Below, in pieces: positions 36,221 through 50,135 of a stretch of DNA of 64,000 nt. The DNA lies in assembly GCA_027574665.1 (NCBI GenBank), contig CM050690.1, positions 34,194,357-34,258,356 on the forward strand, given 5' to 3'. Under the pieces are notes generated by a model, which was not told the DNA's origin, did not search any database, and worked only from the letters and a program-made list of their open reading frames with translations. How positions within the stretch are numbered: the stretch's first letter is position 1; every line of letters begins with the position of its first letter. Position numbers and translations under genes: made by a program. The stretch is from Rhynochetos jubatus. Its lineage: Eukaryota > Chordata > Aves > Eurypygiformes > Rhynochetidae.

Positions 36221-39200
36221 TTTGCCAGATAATTGCATTTGCTAGTCTTCTCTGGAAAGGTACAGATTTCATGTTACGTTTAAAGGGATACCAGCAACAG
36301 TGATACAGTGAAGTATTCTCTAGAACATCGAATGTACAGTGTATTTTATAGATCGGAAGTTAACTTTCTTACTTGGAGAGACCTTACAAACGTTGTAGAA
36401 TTGTATGAATGCATTTCTGAGCTGCCTTAAACCTTGTATTTTTTTATAGGAGGCGTACAAAAAGCCTGTGTTTTAAATATGTACCGCTTTTTTTTTTTTT
36501 TTTTTTTGTAATTTCTAAACGTGTAAATTAGTAAAGAAAGAGCTTTAAATAATGGATGTAGTGAAAATTGTTTTCCAGGGACACTTGAACTCTCAGCACC
36601 CGAGGTTGGAGGGGAGGGCGGGGTGGGGGGAGAGCGAACCACAGAATAACAAACCAAAAACAATCAACAAACAAAAATCTCTGTCTGCCTGTAATACTTT
36701 ACATGGATGTAAATTACTGCTATTCTTACTTTAATGAATAATTACATGCAAGAAGTAAATACAGCTTTGAAAGTACTACTTTAAAAGAGTGGTTGATTTT
36801 ATAATGCGTTGGCATGGTAACTTGCCAGTGCCAGAAGAGAGTAAAGCAATTCAAGGACACTGCTCACGTATGTATGTGGAATTACTAGCGCGCCGCTCTT
36901 TCTTCGTGAAGTGGAGGCATGTTGCTCCCTCTGACACTCTCAGAAACGCTCCTAGGCATGCAAACAAGCAAATGGTGAGAAATACATCACACGGAGGTGG
37001 CAAGCGTTGCGAACAAGGCTTCGCGGCGCGCGCGTGGAGGGGGCTGCCACAAAACGCACCCAAGTTGGCCATTCAGCCTGCCTTCTCCCACGAGGAAGAA
37101 TGCGAAAGTAAACACTCCGGAGGGATCAGCAATTACTAGATCCTGCGATATTGTTCTTAGGAGTTGCTTTGCATCGTGCTGAAGCCTGGTTTGCTGCCAG
37201 AGCTACTGATCTACACTCAAACGCCCTTAGATAAATAATTACACTCTTAAGCTGTGTGAAGTGCTGATACACTTGACCTTGTAAATAGAAATGTTTGCAG
37301 TAGGAATAAACTCCGGGATTGGAGAATCTTTTAAACATTAACACAAAAGAGAGAGCTCAGTCCTCTGGGGATTTGAGTTTGGACTGCGTCAAGCTAGGCA
37401 CTCACAAAAAAAAAAAAAAGGGGAAAAAAGGGGAGGGGGGTGGGAGGAAGTTTATTTATCTTCTATTCATGGTGTTTATTTAAAGCTTTTCGTTTTAAAT
37501 GCTGTGATTGGAAGGCGAGTCAGAAGTTTAAAAGCTACCACAAATAAACTTTGACTGAGGGGGCGACAGATCAGCAAGATAGTGTCTTTTTCATCTTACC
37601 AGATCTCGACAGAGGGCAAATCCACATCTGTCCGCTGTATAAATCAACAAAATTAGAAATCCCTGCTTCTGGATTAGTTTTTTCAGTGACAGATTGTTTT
37701 ATTATTTCTTTAGGGTGCGAATTTGATTGGGTTGCCCGGCGATAAATGCGCGCAGGTGCACGTGCACAGGCATAAGCCAACCCCCAAATAGCTGGGATAC
37801 CAAACAAGTGTACCAGCGCGGTGCGTGGCTGTGATCCGAAGTTCAGTTTTGAAGTCATCTGAGTGGCTGAGTAAGCTTATTGTTAAAACAAAGCTGGAGA
37901 TGTTATTTCTTCAGGAAGAGGAAGATTAGTTGGGTGAGAGTTATAAACAGAGTCAGCTTTCTTCACGGACTGCTGAGTTCACAATCGCGCAGGGATGGTC
38001 TTAAATATTTTCTCCAGTTCCCCAGGAGATGCTCAGAAACATATTTTCAGTTTGTCAACAGTTAGTGCCTACAAGGGCTATTTAACTCGTTGTTGATGAA
38101 AAAATAAGTCCCAGCTAAAAGCCTTTATTTTTCTTCAGTTAGGAGTAAAGACATTAGCACTAGAAAAGGACTGATAATTAACTGCTACAATAAACTCAAG
38201 ACTTGATTTTACAGGCTCCTGTCAAAAGCATCTGCCTGGAATAAATCAACACTGAGCGCCACTAGGCAGGGAGGACTCATCTGTAAGCTTCCTTCCCCTT
38301 AGAAAGTGGATCGTTTTAATTTAAATAATTGTACAATAAATACAGCTGAACTAATTCTGTCCTCTGAGCTCCTCCCAACGAGGAGATAACTCTGCGGGCT
38401 TTGTTGTGTTGTCGGAGTAAGCACCATTTCCAGGAGGAATGGCTTCCTGTATTGGTATGTGTCCCAGCCTACAAAGCCTGCACAGCTGTTGATGTCCCTC
38501 AGATTTGTATTTCTTTCACTTGATTTTTGAGACAAATGGAAATTCTTGAAATGTCAAGGGATGTGGCAAGGACAGCTTTAAGCGAGGGAAAAGACTTCAT
38601 GTTCCCTGACACAGAGAGATTTTCCACAGGAAGGGAAGTTCTCTCCTTAGTCTGGATATTTGAAAGTGCTCCTTGCCAAGGTCCCGTCCAGCTGATCTCT
38701 TCCCGGAGAAGAAGGAACTCTCCACCATTTCATGTAAAATAATCCAGTAGGTTCTGCTTCCTTTTTATTCCCAGTTACCAGGTTTGAATTCTTGGTGACA
38801 GTTTATTTGTCTTTGGAGGCACTTCAGTGACAAATGTTTAAGGGAGTGTGGGACAATGGTGGAGAACAAGGAGGCAGTTCATTGAACTGACAGTGACCAT
38901 ACAGTAAATAGAGGGAGATTCAAGCTTCACTGATCACCCAAGCGCACAGCAAAGCTTTTGTATGCAATCACAATGGACATAACATAAGGTCTCTGTTTAT
39001 TTTTAGCAATATACACCAACGTATACAGGCAGGCATACCTAACTTTCAAACTTCTTATGAAATGTAGCCTTACAACGAGAGAAAGCAAAGTTCTGGTTTG
39101 ACCAAGTCTTTCGCGGTCACATTGGAAAGGATGATGGATTTTAGTTACCATCTCCTCTCTCCTCCTCCTAAGAGCTGTTAGTGTACCAGATCTCTCACTG

Positions 39201-40875
39201 CAGGCACGCACCTATAGCTCATGTCTGTGGTAGGGGCTGCAGAGGTGTACAGGTGCCAAACAAGGTGCCACCTCGATGCAACGGAACACCAGTACTTGCT
39301 TTTTGGTTTGGGTTTTGGTTTTTTTTTTTTCTCTTGAGTACACTGGAGGAGGGTGAGAGGAACTCCAAAATAGCCAACATGTGTATATAACAAGTAGTGG
39401 GATGCAAAATCATCACCAGCTGTGCCATGGAAAACACTGCTTGCGTGACTGAGTGGCATTGCATCTTCAGTGTCGCTAAAACAAATTCAGACCTTCAATC
39501 GATTGTGTTCCTGTCCCCAGTAATAACGTGACATGCTGCCACACCGCCTGTTATAGCATACCCATTCAAGTCCTCGGGAGAAGTATGTAGTCTTGCCATA
39601 GAAAACATTTTCAGATGGGAAGAGCAGTGCTTCCCCGTGAGATTTGAAGTCTGTGATACAGATTTGTAAGGAGTAAAGTCGAAAGATACTGTATTTTACT
39701 TGAGGCATTGGCTGTGGTAGACAGTTGAAAAGGCTCACATTGACCGTCTGAATGACATAAGTAATGCGCTATTAGCATAAATACTTTCTAAGACATCCAT
39801 TTAATCAATTTCTTAAATAACAGAATGATCTACTACAAAATAGTGGACTGTATACACTATATTTTGGCACAAAGATGGTCATTCTCCCACTAGTAACCAG
39901 GGGCTCTAAATAAATGATTTCAACAATGTTTTATTAAAGGAGGACAAGAGCCCTCGAGCTGCATTAATCGGGGAGAAGTCGAGTGGCACTTTTGTTATGG
40001 AAATGTTAAACACATAATAGTTCAGGCAAACAATGTGGAGCCACTTCATTCTCTCAGCCATGCTGACACCTCTTAAAGAGGAACTGCAGGGAAGGATGTG
40101 GGAAAGATTTGCTTTCTGAGGAAGCTTTCAGCCAATATTTTGGATATTTACCTCTAAAACTCAGGCAGTGCAAATGTAACTGAAGGGCATAAAAATAAAA
40201 CAATAAAGAGGGATGATTTATGCGGCTTCTGCTAGTGAGCAGCATTTGGTGCCACAAATCAAAATAGTCATTGGCAATCCCCCCTTACTTTTGAACTTCT
40301 TTTAATGAATTTATTATGAGTCAAGTGGATATTTTACTAGAAGGTGGATGTGCATAAAGAGAGATTTTTGTAAACACAGTGATACCGTGCTTGTACTATA
40401 CCTTGGACATACGTCAGCGAGAGGAAGAAGAACACCCTGGAGTAAGGAAATAGACAGACTGAGATTTAATAGGATGGGCCAGAAGGTGAAGTGTGAGGCA
40501 TAGGCAACCTAGAAATTCATGAATAAAGTGATACAGAGCAAAGACATGGCTGTGTAAGGAGAGGTGCGCTTTCAAAATCAGTATTTTGAGTGGCTGAGAG
40601 GAAGACAGGGTGGGGAAAGATGACCTTTGTGTAGAGAAGGTTTGGAGAATGAACAAATAGTTGCTTCCTAATAACAAAAAAGAAGATACAAAAAATTATC
40701 AAAAGGTTAGCTGAGACACAGATTGAAAATAACAGAGGAGGGGAAGGAAAGGGTTTAGTGATGTTGGCAGGGCCAGAAAAGGAAGAGTAACACAGAAGAT
40801 GAATATTCAGCTTTGGGGAGGATTTTTTTCCTGATCTCCAGAAGCTGGAGAAGGAAGTTATAATCCCCATATTCT
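36221..40875. other. Non-genic downstream flank, possible regulatory DNA
   Basis: No gene is seen. The first 500 bases could be an extended 3' UTR (T20 at 36488-36507). A CpG-rich spot at about 36890-37070 and a non-repetitive stretch at 37440-37870 are discussed as findings. An A13-type run occurs near 37408. The remainder is ordinary AT-rich unique DNA with a T run near 39321. Confidence 0.5.
37753..37767. promoter_or_regulatory. Palindromic E-box cluster
   Basis: CAGGTG (37753-37758) overlaps the perfect 12-base palindrome GTGCACGTGCAC (37756-37767), centred on the CACGTG E-box (37759-37764). CAGGTG is a class bound by E-proteins, ZEB and Snail. CACGTG is bound by bHLH-zip factors such as USF, MYC and MAX. 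It lies about 2.6 kb downstream of the GAS1 stop. Function is inferred only. Confidence 0.3.
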
Positions 40876-41410
40876 CGGTGGTCATGACACTGCACCTCGA
40901 ACACTGTGTCCAGTTTTGAGACAACTCCTCCCTCAGGTTCAGGAAGGATACTGAGAAACTGGAGGGGCTAGTGGAAGGCTGCCAGGATGGCTAGAGTTTG
41001 TGATCAGGGAGGAAGAGACAATGGAGCTGAACTTTAGTCCAGCTGAGAAGAGGCTACCAGTTGTCCAATGGCAGCCTGTTGCCACTGGCAGGGGACTTGT
41101 AAAGACTACAGGGACAGACTCTTCTTGGTAGTGTTAGACGGTGTGACAAGGTGCAACAGGCACAAACTGTGGCTGGGAGGTTCAGACTGAGCATTAAGAA
41201 GGGCTTTGCCGGGAGGGGTAGTGCAGCACTGGAACAAGTTTCCCGGAGAAACTCTGACACCTTCATCCTTAGAGGTTCTCAAGACTTGACTAGTGAGAGC
41301 TGCAGCTGACTTCATCTCATGTTGGGTTTAACACAGCTTCTAGCAGAAGGTGGGAGTAGATGACCTCGAGAGGTCTCAACTAAATAACTTGCTGTTATTG
41401 TGTGATTTTA
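40876..41410 (+). mobile_element. Old, diverged CR1 LINE fragment
   Basis: A degraded CR1 3' portion. It begins near 'cactgtgtccagttttgag' and retains 'gcactggaacaagtttccc', 'gtgggagtagatgacctc' and 'gaggtctcaac'. The tail 'ttgtgtgatttt' is poorly preserved. It is much more diverged than the copies at 2.4, 8.2 and 60.6 kb and so presumably older. Confidence 0.75.
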
Positions 41411-44400
41411 ATGCCACCATGATGATGGGAATTCCAAGATGCTCTTTAGGTAGATGTAGAGTGAGATCAGGCTCAGGAATGCATATGGCACACTTCAATG
41501 AAGGTGGTGATGCAGGGAGGCTGGGGAGAAGAGGTAGCTGTTACACATGCCCACAAGGCCAGAGAGGGTGGGAAACAGGTGGAAAGGAATCAATGGAAGT
41601 TTAGGAGAAAAGTGGAGACAAAAACCTATAATTTCATTCAGTACATGGAGACAAGATGTGGAGAGGAAGTGTAATACAAGGGAAACACTGAAACACAAGG
41701 GAATATAATGAGGAAAAGGAAAGTGTCCGTCTGATGGCAACACGAATTGGAAAAGGGACAGTTTGCCTGGAAAAAGGAAGGACAGGACTGGGAAGAGAAT
41801 TTGAAGGAAATGGAAGTAAAGAGACCTCTCTTTTCTTTCCAAGAGAGAAATACTTGTTTATAAACGTGTCTCTGGCACTCATCACCACAGTATCTTGCTG
41901 CCTCAAGACAATAGAAATAGAAGACAACTGAGTCTTCTCGTTTCTAAGTATGCCTACATATAAATACAGACAGTGCATACACAGTGTGTATTTTTAACAC
42001 AGTCTCTGAGCAATTACAGTGTAGTCACAAAACACACATCCTCATGTAAATAAACATAGCTCCCTAGATGTCCTCTCTTAATACAGAAATCAAGCCACAT
42101 CTGTTTATAATGTCCTATACTAAAATAATGCAATCACCTAGTACTTTATGGTGTGAACCTTTACTTGGCTTGCACTAGTTTTCATTGTTTAAAAAATATA
42201 TGAGGTTAGATGGTTTAAGCAGACCCAATGCAAGCGCTACAGTTTCCTGTCATCCACTGGCAATGGTGCTAAGCCTTCGTCTAATTCAACCAGTGGTAGC
42301 AGTGGAGGAAGTGCTACCGTAGGCAGTAGTTTAAGCGTGATGACACCTAAATCTGGAAACTTCTCTACCAGGAGAAGGCCATGATGTGTCTACTTGCCAG
42401 TCTTCTGAAATCCTATTGCATTCTGACAAAGGACAGTGAAATCACAAGAACGTTTTTAGCTGGTGGAAAAGAAAGTGCCATCAGAATAATTACTTGGTAG
42501 TGATAGTCTCCATGTTATCTCTTTTCAGGAGTTAACTGTGTCATTCTAAACCCGTTAAAACATTTCGGATGTCATGCAAAAGTGGATTATAGCAGGAAGT
42601 AATGGGGCATTCCACAGAAACTCTTATGCTACCTTACCTTTTTCATATTAGTGTATTCAGGCATACACCACGTGTTTGCAAATTAGTCTAAAGGACATGG
42701 GGAAGCCAAATATGAACACATTTCTTGGTCTGTGCATCTCAGAAACTGAGGCCATGGAAGCGAATGAAATGTAGGAGTGTGTGTTGTATAGAAAGGCCTC
42801 AAAGAACATCTGTGATGAATAGCTTGTCCAAACCATTTCACCTTTTTATGATGTAGAGTCCTTTTTGCATAGTTTCAAATCATTGACTGCTCTTAGGGCA
42901 GTCGGAGTTCGCAACAGTGTAACTGATGTCCGAATTTAGCCAATGGCCTTATTTCTGTACTTAAAGATTGCTCAGTTAGATAAATGATGGTTGAGAAGGC
43001 ACATGGTCATGTGTATCAACAGGCAACTAACACTAGGTTTTGACCTGGTGTAGCTTAGAGAGCTGGCCAAAACGCTACTGAGGTGAGTAAAGCTGAGTGC
43101 CTGGACGCACTGAATGATGTGTCACTAAGCAAAACCTATTGCTAGGGCGGAGGTGACATGCTGGGAACAAAAGCAGGTAAGAAAGATATGGAAATCTGAG
43201 AAACTGTGAAACCTTTTCTCTTTTGGCCTGTAAAAACCTTGAGTGGTTTCATTTTTGGCTAAATTGTTACAACATATTGACTCTATGTAGACTCTGAATA
43301 TAATCCCTCCCATTATATTCAGAAATAATTCTGACCCTTTTCAGAGCTCATTGGGAACACTTTGGCCAGAATATTGTCTGATTTGCCCAGATCTGCGTGC
43401 AATAAGCAAGGAAAAGAACTGCAGCAACCAAGTGCTTCCTCTGTATTAAGAAGGATCCTGTCCTGTAAGATACATGTACAAGTAAGCTGAAGTCTACCTT
43501 TTTGATACTCATGGGAGCAAATGTGATTTTCTCAAACAGTTTGGTAGGGAAAATTTGCTAAATTTATGAGAAAAATGAAAGCGTTGTGTGGTGATGCTCT
43601 CTTAGTCCAGATTTGAAGCCCAGTATGGTCTCAGTGTTCTGCTGAGGAAATCGAGGTAGATGGTTGTGCATTGGTAGCTCTGGCTCATCAGATATTCCTG
43701 TTTTGCAGTAGGGATAGATGAGGCAGAAATTGTTCCTAACTCTGGCCCTGATTCTACCCAGGGCCTACCCTCATATCAGGGTTTAAAAATTGCTTTAAAC
43801 TACACTGGCCTTTCAGTCGTTTCCTGGGATGCTACATCAGCTAGGCACTGCTGCTTGGAAAAGTGTTCCAGCCTTAATCCCTCTTACCCCTGCTGTCCTT
43901 CTGTGCGAGGAGATTAAGACAGGGTGCAGAAAGCTGGTTAAACTACCTCAGATCTGTCTGGAGAGTCTTCTACACTGGGGCAGTTCTAAATATCATGTCT
44001 GCTGACGAAACGGGCAGGGAGCCCATCATACACTTTTGCCAGCAGGACTTCTGTTTAAAAATGGGAATAAATGTAGTAAGTCAGATACAGCCCTTTGAAA
44101 TGGTACAAATATGGCCTTGGCTCATTGTAGTCTATAGGAATCCTTTAACTTCCCTTTGTTTGGACTATTTTTGTGATTCTTCAGTGGGCAAGCTTTATGG
44201 CAAAATAGTTCTGCAAACAATTAGAGCTGCTTTATATTTTTTGTTGTCTGTTTTGGGAGGAGTGGTGTGAAGAAGTGATAAAAATGTATTCAGAACTTTG
44301 CCTAAAATTTGGAAAGAATAATGGTAAACCCTTTGTCCTGATCCCTCGAGTCTCAATGATGATAATAAGCCAAGTGAAAACATAATGTTATTTTGGAAAT

Positions 44401-47400
44401 GTTTCCCTATTTATAGCTTTTATGAGCTTCAACATTTCAGTTATCAAGAGTGTGTAAATACTGACAAAATTGCAATGAATGTGTCAAGACTATAGGTCAG
44501 AAGTGAAGTAAAATGAAAATAGTATTTTCTCCAAGGTTATAACATAAATTGTTTGCCCTGGGAGATAACAAGTAAGTAGCCCTTGGTCAGCAAGGCCATC
44601 TATCTAATGTATTCTGGAGTAAAAAAAACACCATTATTTCAGATTCATTATAATAAAAACATATATCCTAAGAAGGATATGTGATTTCAAAACTGATTTA
44701 AACTTTAAAACAATGCCAGGTTTATTAAAAAATGCATGCCACTTTTCTGAATTTCCTTGAATACCTCTGAGGATATATGTATCTTCAAAGGAAATAGTAT
44801 CACATCAGAGCTGAGACTTTAAACATAAAAACCTTCAGGAATTTCTGGTCTAGTTGAGTGGGGATTTTTGGTTGTTTTGTTTTGTTTTGTTTTGTTTTTT
44901 GTTTCTTTAATTTGCTTTAAGTAACTACCTGTCTTTAACAATAGCTAAATACTCCACCACTCACTATGGCAAAAAAGTGATGAACAGTACAATATACCAG
45001 CCAGGCTTGCTTTTCTCCTAAGATTTCTATTCTTCCATTTGTTTCAGATTTGCTTAAGAAAAAGAATGTGAAAGACACGGTTTCAGAAACACACTGCCAC
45101 TTTAAGAGGATACAACATGCCTATTAATAATTGTATTACTCCTCTATTATTGTTAAGAATAATGAAGGAATGGGAGCATTGGCCCCCAAGCTGAATTTAT
45201 CCTGAAATGTTTTCAATTAACTCTTGGCACCGGCAGGAAAGCATCAAACCTTTCCCATGCTGAAATATGGAAAATCTGCAGGGAACATCCCAGCAGGAGT
45301 GGAATTTCATTAAAACAAGCACATCATAATTCAACGACTTCTGCACCCTCTTTAAGCCTTTCTATTGATAAGGAGTCCGAGGCGATTTTTATGGATTTGC
45401 AAGGAGAAATGATTTCATAAGATCTTTTCAAAGAGTTTGTTTTGGCTGAGGCTTTTGAGTTATTATCTGCTCCCTGAGGAAAAAAAAAAGTAAGACATTT
45501 GGCATAACTGTGACTACTAGATAAGAGGCAGAACTGAAGAGACTTTAAGCAAAATTTCATCCTTCAGACAATCACTTTCTGTAATCTCTATAGGAACTGA
45601 CTCCACAACTATTTTCCCAGATCTTTTAAAGAACTTATTGCCGTTAAAACCTGCACTTTGAACAACTAAATGGTGGGGACTAAAACCAGCTCAGGGCTAA
45701 TTACATATTCAAATACAGACACAGACCTTTTAATATCAAATACACCCACATATTTAGTAGTAAAATCGATGTGTGTATTGATTTAATTAAGTGCATATCG
45801 CTTCGCCCGGTCATGGGTTGTCTTAAAATGTCTGGCTATGCTATATGTAAATAAAATTAACACATATGTGGAATATAGGAAGTGTGTATTTTTTAAATAC
45901 TGCTGAATGCTTAACACCTTTTGGCTGCAAAGTGCTCTGTGATTTTATCTTGACCCTATTGATTTTGTCTTTAACTCTTCACACCCTGGAAATCGTTTTT
46001 CCTATCAGGATATAGCTAGGATATAGAGACATGAATTTATGTTCTTCACAAAACACCAGCATTGCATTCATATTTATTAATCTGTATTATAATCAAGTAT
46101 TTATACTAATCCCCACAAAACACACAGGCTGCATGTAAACTATAGGATTGAATATCTGTGTTAGCCTCAGTTTCCCTGTTTTGAAGTGGTATTGAAAATT
46201 TACAGGAATGTCTTGCCTTTTTTCCTAGCCAGTGTTCAAAAAACTGCCTACGTATTTGCTGCCATTCCCTCAGTCACACCACTGCTCCTGAGGCAGGAGG
46301 AGCGTCATGGAGTGTCAGGAGAGCAAGCTGCTGAGGCTGGCACCTCACCGAGACAGGTTTTAGGGAAGATGCTGAAGAAGGAGATGGTACCTTGGGTGTG
46401 CTTGCTGGTGACAGGGACACCTTATTTCCCATCCCTATCCCACTTCTCCACAAAGGCCCCCAGGCTATGTGCCTCCCATGCTGACTTGCGTACATAGCCT
46501 CTCCTCCTGAGGCTGGAGTGGTGCATGCCAAGGTGATGCCTCAGTTTGCCACACTAACAAGCAATCTCCAGGGTGACATAATTATCCTTTAGCGAACTTG
46601 TACTGCAGGAGCCCTTTCCACTTAGGCAGGAACAAGAAAACTCTCATATCCAGATCAGCCCATGTGATTTGAATCCACACTGGCACAATTTCACTGCATG
46701 TCTTTCATTTGACTTGAGCAGGAAGACTTTGGAGACAAAATATACCCATATTTTTACAGCAATGTGTTTTTGTCTTCAGCAACCAAGTTTTGCCCTGGCA
46801 TTTCAGCAGAATAAGACTCATTAGTAGCTTATAGTTTTTGTTACATGTATATGATAGAAGAAGAAACAGTGTAAGAGTTAGGGTACCAATAGTTCTATTT
46901 TTCTGAAAGTACCGCAGGATATTTCTACCTTCAGTTTACCATGTTACACCTACACCTTCTGTGTCCTTGCATCCTGCACCAAGGAGTTCCACTGCTTAAC
47001 TACACAGTCCACAGAGTTTCCTTTTCTTTGGTTGCACTTTGCTACCTGATACTCTACTTTCTTTTGGGAGATGGGAAGGAATTTTTTGACACCTCTGCCT
47101 TGCCCCACAGTGATTTTATAATGCTTTTCCACGTCCCTTCCAATCCTCCTTTTTTCATGGAGCTATTCCATCTCTATGATCACCTTCCTGCTCTTTTCTG
47201 TACTACCTCTAGTTTTACTGTAACATGTTGAGGATAAGAGGAACAGATCTACAAGTGAACTTCAGGAAGACACTCTTTCCCTTTCTTTTAGATAGTTTTC
47301 AAGTCCAAGAATGGGTGGATGGATTTGAACCTGTTGATTCAGAGAATTAATCATGACAGAGTATGCCTAGCTTGGGGTGTCTGAAAAGTAATGTCCACAA

Positions 47401-49399
47401 ATGGCTACTAGTCCCCTAAATTCAATGACTTGTGTGCCTCAGTTCTCAGTGGATGAGTATCGCTGAGGACAGGAATGTAATGAATGCCAGAGGTTTAGAT
47501 TTTTCACTTCTGTCGAAGTTTGTTGCATGATAGGGCAAGACCTTCAGTCTTTTTTTTTTCTTTGATTTCTTTAAAAGATGGGTAACATGCTGTGACCTAT
47601 ACAGAGACGCAAATTTAAATTTCCTGGTTTTGGGGATGGTTTTGATGCCCAGTAATGGAAAGATTTACCAGCGAGAGGATTGCACTGAGCATTCCCCAGT
47701 TTATACACATTTCCTTTATTTTCTATCATTATAGCCCAGGTCTTCTGCTGCCTTGGTAGCCTTAATATAGACCATTCGGTAAGCATGACATAGATTAGAA
47801 AAGAAAGAAATGTTGAGCCCTACTGGTTATTAAGAACAACTCCCACTTTGATCCCTTACCTTTTAAAAAAAGTGTTTTGCTGTTCTCATCGGTAGGATTC
47901 TGATAGTGCATTTACCCATAAAATGTCGAGCACTGCTTGCTACCCTTTCCCGTTAGACTCCTTTCATGATTTTCCTGCTTAAGTACAAACACCTGCATTG
48001 TGTCTTTTCTGCTCTGGGTGGTACAGCATCCTGGCATTCAACCTAAAGGTCATAGTGTGCTCTGCCTCTTCTTGCGGTTTCCCCCCATAAGGGGAGTCCA
48101 GAACAGGGCTGTAACTTGCAGAATATTCCCAGAACTCATTCACTGATCATGAACTCCGTTATTATTTTGAGCCTTATTAAGGTAGTGCCTCATGTCACGA
48201 GATCAATGGTCTGGGTCCTGTTCAATGAGACAGGTATTCAAAAGGCATTACTTACTAAGCCAGAAATGCTTTTTGGACCCAATTCCTCAGGTCTAGAACA
48301 CCTGATCTAGCCTACTAATGACATAGGTATGATGACATAAAGCTTTATGAAATTAGGGCACTTGTTTTTACAGGTTATTGTCAAAAAGCTTTTCAAAATG
48401 GTGACAGGGACAGCACAGTTAACACTGTCAGCACAGACAATGGTGTTTAACAATACTCAGATAATCATTAACTGGAGTTTAACTCTCCAAAAGAGTCAGG
48501 TATTCACAGCTTTTATTGCCACCAGTTGCCTTTTATAAACACAGCCAGGGTGGCTGATGAATTACGATTTTGCCCAAGATCCTTCACTACCTTGGCCTGC
48601 CTTCCCCCAGAGCTGCTAAAAACATGGAAGAATCCTCTTTTTTTCTTGGTTTAAACATGTTTTGATTCTTGACCCTTTAGGAGTATAATGCAATATTAGC
48701 CTGGGGAACACTCACCGTTTTTCCTGTCAGGAGATCTTATGCTTAAACACAGTTTGAATTAAACTGATTATGAAACTATCTCTGTGATGTAAAGGGGAGT
48801 ATGAGCAGTATGGTCAAACCGTGATATCCTCAAAGACATCTAACACAAGGAGGAATGCAAAAAGAGAAAAAGAAAAATAAATTGTCTCAGGTGATTACAA
48901 CTTAGAAAAACAGCACAAAAATGCAGGACTAAAATCAGAAAGTCTAACATAAAATCATAGGTAACAAAGCACATAACGAATTAATTCTGTGAGAGCATAA
49001 AGGATGCAAGAAGACAAGAAATGGCCTTGATGCCTTCTTAGATGTGACGGTGAGAATGCCACAATGCTTAATCACATTTATAGCTTCCTTAACTACAAAT
49101 TGTTCCTTACAGAGGTCACTTACAAACAGTGTTAGTTTAGTGTATCAGTAAAAAAGGCAAGAACTCAAGTCAGAATAGGGAAATATAGCTTGATATAGTA
49201 GTTAAATCAATTAGATATTTATATGTCTATAGGAGATTAATCCTATAGTACTTGTAAAGTTGGATGAAGAAATTTCAGGCAGAGCTTGTAGCTATTATTT
49301 CCAAGAATTCATGAAGATTAGATTAAACCTTAGAATCCAAATCAAGACAAACTCTTTGCGAAAATGGGGAGAAGTAAAGTAGAATAGTTTGGAGAGGTA
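41411..49399. other. Non-genic interval
   Basis: About 8 kb with no gene I can support. It contains a TTTTG repeat at 44872-44904. A block at about 44900-45480 has the mixed-composition look of conserved non-coding DNA (see findings). A short stretch at 46163-46190 ('gcctcagtttccctg') vaguely recalls a MIR core. Open frames here are at most about 115 codons with no domain features. Confidence 0.5.
44872..44904 (+). repeat. (TTTTG)n simple repeat
   Basis: About six near-perfect TTTTG units with minor variation at both ends. No SINE body is recognised beside it. Confidence 0.85.
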
Positions 49400-49557
49400 A
49401 TTAAGAGTTTTCAATAACATAAAAGGCTGTTGCAGGGAAGAAGGGAGTAAGTAATTTCTTATGGTTAGAGAGCTGGGCATGTATATACTCAGGACTAGAT
49501 TTTTCCTCACTGACAATTTTTAAGAACATCTAACAAGACGTATCTGAACTGGACTAG
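49400..49557 (+). mobile_element. Ancient CR1/L3-like LINE remnant, split by an LTR
   Basis: The stretch includes 'gttttcaataacataaaagg', 'ctgttgcagggaagaaggg' and 'caatttttaagaacatct', resembling an ancient amniote CR1/L3-type 3' end. After the LTR, 'gtagaaggtgggactagatga' (about 50142-50162) looks like the continuation. The divergence is high, so the family call is tentative. Confidence 0.4.
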
Positions 49558-50135
49558 TGCCATGGGTTAACCCCGGTAGGAGCTGAGCCCCAAACAACCC
49601 CTCGCTCACACCCTATCAGGGGATGGGGAAGAGAATCAGAAGGGTAAAAATGAGAAAACTCATGGTTTGAGACAAGGACAGTTTACAGTTTAATAGGTAA
49701 AGCAAAACATAACAAGGAATCAATTCCCTACTTCCCATCAGCAGTCAGGTGTTCAGCCATCTCCAGGGCAGCAGACCTTCCTCACGGATAATGTTTACTT
49801 GGGAAGATAAATGCCATAACCATGATCGTCACCCCCTTTTTCCTCCTTTTGTGCAGTTTCTATTTCTGAGTAGGATGTCATATGGCATGGGATATCCCCC
49901 TGGGCACACTGGGGCCAGGGGTCCAAGCTGTGTCCCCTCCCAACCTCTTGTCCACCCCCAGCCTGCTTCACTGGGGGACAGTGTGAGAAACACAGAAAGC
50001 CTTGACCCTGTAAGCAGTGTTCAGCGACAGCCAAAGCAGTATGTTGCCAACACCGTTGTGGTCACAAATCCAAAACATAGCACCATATGAGCTGCTCTGA
50101 GGAACATTAACCCCGTGCCAGTAAAAAGCAGCACA
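49558..50135 (-). mobile_element. Solo LTR of an avian ERV-L-like retrovirus
   Basis: A stretch of about 578 bases beginning TG and ending CA. On the + strand it opens 'tgccatgggttaaccccgg' and closes near 'gtaaaaagcagcaca'. Its body has 'ggggatggggaagagaatc', 'ttcagccatctccaggg', 'atgtcatatggcatggg' and 'aatccaaaacatagc', which I recognise as a common Neoaves LTR. In minus orientation an ATTAAA-type signal lies in 'cctattaaactgt', as expected for the LTR poly(A) region, so the element points to the minus strand. No gag, pol or env remnant adjoins it, so it is a solo LTR. Target duplications are unclear: 'actag' before against 'aacag' after. Confidence 0.8.

Noticed and set aside
46163..46190. 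A second possible MIR fragment ('gcctcagtttccctg')
   Set aside because: Only about 25 bases match and no adjoining core or tail blocks are visible, so it is too short to separate from chance.
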